A DNA stretch of 6,996 nt from FEN-727 sp036508635. Lineage in GTDB: Bacteria; Actinomycetota; Geothermincolia; Fen-727; Anoxymicrobiaceae. Shown here piece after piece: positions 5,926 through 6,996 of this stretch (positions are counted from its first letter, which is position 1; every line of letters begins with the position of its first letter). The notes beneath the pieces were generated by a model. It was given only the letters and a program-made list of their open reading frames with translations, was not told the origin of the DNA and ran no database searches. Location of the stretch: contig DATCGY010000288.1 of NCBI GenBank assembly GCA_036508635.1, forward strand, positions 1-6,996, given 5' to 3'. The translations under genes and the position numbers were made by a program.

Positions 5926-6996
5926 ATGGAACCGGTCGCGATAGTAGGGGTAGGTATGACGAAGTTCGAGCGCGACAGGGTCAAGGACACCTTCGGCGAC
6001 CTCGTCTTCGAGGCCTGCACCAGGGCCCTGGACGACGCCGAAATGACGATTGACGACGTCGACATCGTGCTTACGGGCTCGAACGACTTCTTCGACGGCC
6101 GCACCATCTCGTCCATGGCGATTATGGATGCCTGCGGCTCATACGACAAGAACGTATCGACGGTCGAGGGTGACGGGACGTTCGGGGCGGCGCATGCCGT
6201 GATGCGCGTCCTGGCCGGCTGGGGCACGTGCCTGTACTGCGCCCACCACAAGGGCTCCGAGAGCGTTATGCCCCTCATCACCAACGCGATGTTCGACCCG
6301 ATATACGAGAGGTTTCTGGGCATCGACTCGGTCACGTCGGCGGCTCTCCAGGCGCGGGCTTACATGGACCGCTACGGGGTCACCGAGGAGCAGTGCGCGC
6401 AGGTCTCGGTAAAGAACCACGGCAACGCCTTCAAGAACCCGTACGCGCAGCTTCCACTGCAGCTCACCATCGAGGACGTTCTGGCGTCCCCGTACATAGC
6501 CGACCCGATCAAGCTGCTCGACTGCTGTCCCATCTCTGACGGTGCGAGCGCAGTCGTGATCGCCAGCGCGCAGAGGGCGAAGGCGCTCGACGCAAAGCCC
6601 GCATGGGTCAAGGGCATCGGTTATAGCTGCGACGCGTACCACCTGGGCGACCGCGACCTTTCGAAGGTCGACGCTCTCCAGGCGGCCTCGAAGACGGCGT
6701 ACGCCCAGGCCGGTATCTCGGACTCCGCGAAAGAGATCGACCTGGCCGAGGTGCACGACACGTTCACTTACCTGGAGTTGATGGCGCTCGAGGGCCTGGG
6801 GCTTTGCCGAATGGGAGAAGCGGGCGAGTTCACCGCGTTCGGGAATACGGCGCTCGACGGCCGGTTGCCGGTCAACGCCTCCGGCGGTTGCATTTCCTCA
6901 AACCCCGTCCTCGTCGCGGGCCTCAACTCGATAATCGAGTGCGTCCTGCAGATCAGGGGCGACGCGGGCGAGCACCAGGTGGATGGAGTAAAGACG
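5926..6996 (+). CDS. Thiolase-like protein lacking the nucleophilic cysteine (3' end outside window)
   Basis: An open frame of 357 codons runs off the right edge; family members are usually about 380-400 residues, so little is missing. It begins MEPVAIVGVGMTKFERDR, typical of SCP-x/DitF-like thiolases, and has the conserved DGASAVV block (205-211) and EVHDTF (275-280; H278 is the HD-x-F histidine). At the usual nucleophile position (V-E-x-x-C-x-S-G) it reads VEGDGTFG, so Cys becomes Gly84. The C-terminal GG-x4-GHP motif becomes GGCISSNP (320-327), losing that histidine. It is therefore unlikely to be an ordinary thiolase. Cys-less thiolase-fold proteins paired with DUF35, such as Ltp2, act as retro-aldolases on acyl-CoAs; a related C-C lyase role is a reasonable inference. 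No ribosome site of its own is obvious apart from AAAGGGGG at 5910-5917, inside the DUF35 gene, so translational coupling is likely. Confidence 0.9.
   Translation, partial: MEPVAIVGVGMTKFERDRVKDTFGDLVFEACTRALDDAEMTIDDVDIVLTGSNDFFDGRTISSMAIMDACGSYDKNVSTVEGDGTFGAAHAVMRVLAGWGTCLYCAHHKGSESVMPLITNAMFDPIYERFLGIDSVTSAALQARAYMDRYGVTEEQCAQVSVKNHGNAFKNPYAQLPLQLTIEDVLASPYIADPIKLLDCCPISDGASAVVIASAQRAKALDAKPAWVKGIGYSCDAYHLGDRDLSKVDALQAASKTAYAQAGISDSAKEIDLAEVHDTFTYLELMALEGLGLCRMGEAGEFTAFGNTALDGRLPVNASGGCISSNPVLVAGLNSIIECVLQIRGDAGEHQVDGVKT

Noticed and set aside
6139..6756. 205-codon minus-strand frame opposite the thiolase-like gene
   Set aside because: The plus-strand frame has conserved thiolase-fold motifs throughout; the antisense product is Arg/Val-rich without motifs.

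Overview
The window is GC-rich, densely packed bacterial DNA with seven protein-coding genes (six complete, one cut by the right edge) and no RNA gene, CRISPR array, transposase or phage gene that I can see. I cannot place the organism firmly. The gene content (acyl-CoA-type enzymes, a DUF6125-like protein, a phytoene-desaturase-like flavoprotein) and GC-biased codon use with frequent AGG and ATA would suit an uncultured, possibly anaerobic, bacterium such as a member of Actinomycetota or Desulfobacterota. That placement is a guess.

Left part (1-3443). A class I, FbaB/DhnA-type fructose-bisphosphate aldolase reads rightward (238-1308). It converges on a leftward pair: a CrtI/phytoene-desaturase-like FAD oxidoreductase (3443-1944), then a small DUF6125-like protein (1874-1377) after a 69-nt gap. 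The pair is probably co-transcribed. Its substrate is not evident.

Middle (3444-3594). This 151-nt spacer holds three hairpin-forming sequences. The central one contains a 28-nt sequence that recurs, inverted and with 3 mismatches, at 54-81. It looks like a dispersed intergenic repeat.

Right part (3595-6996). A leftward beta-keto acid cleavage enzyme (BKACE/DUF849) is divergent from a rightward set: a TetR-family regulator, a DUF35 zinc-ribbon/OB-fold protein and a thiolase-like protein. The 186-nt divergent spacer carries a near-consensus leftward sigma70-type promoter (TTTACA-17-TATAAT). It also has a 16-bp imperfect palindrome covering that promoter's predicted start point and overlapping a weaker rightward promoter. 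The simplest reading is that the TetR protein binds there and controls both its own operon and the BKACE gene, making this one acyl-CoA/beta-keto-acid regulon.

The most notable protein is the thiolase-like one. The usual nucleophilic cysteine position is Gly84 and the C-terminal GHP motif is replaced by SNP, while the HD-x-F motif remains. Together with its abutting DUF35 partner this suggests a C-C lyase/aldolase or other non-thiolase activity, as in Ltp2-DUF35 steroid side-chain aldolases, rather than ordinary thiolysis.
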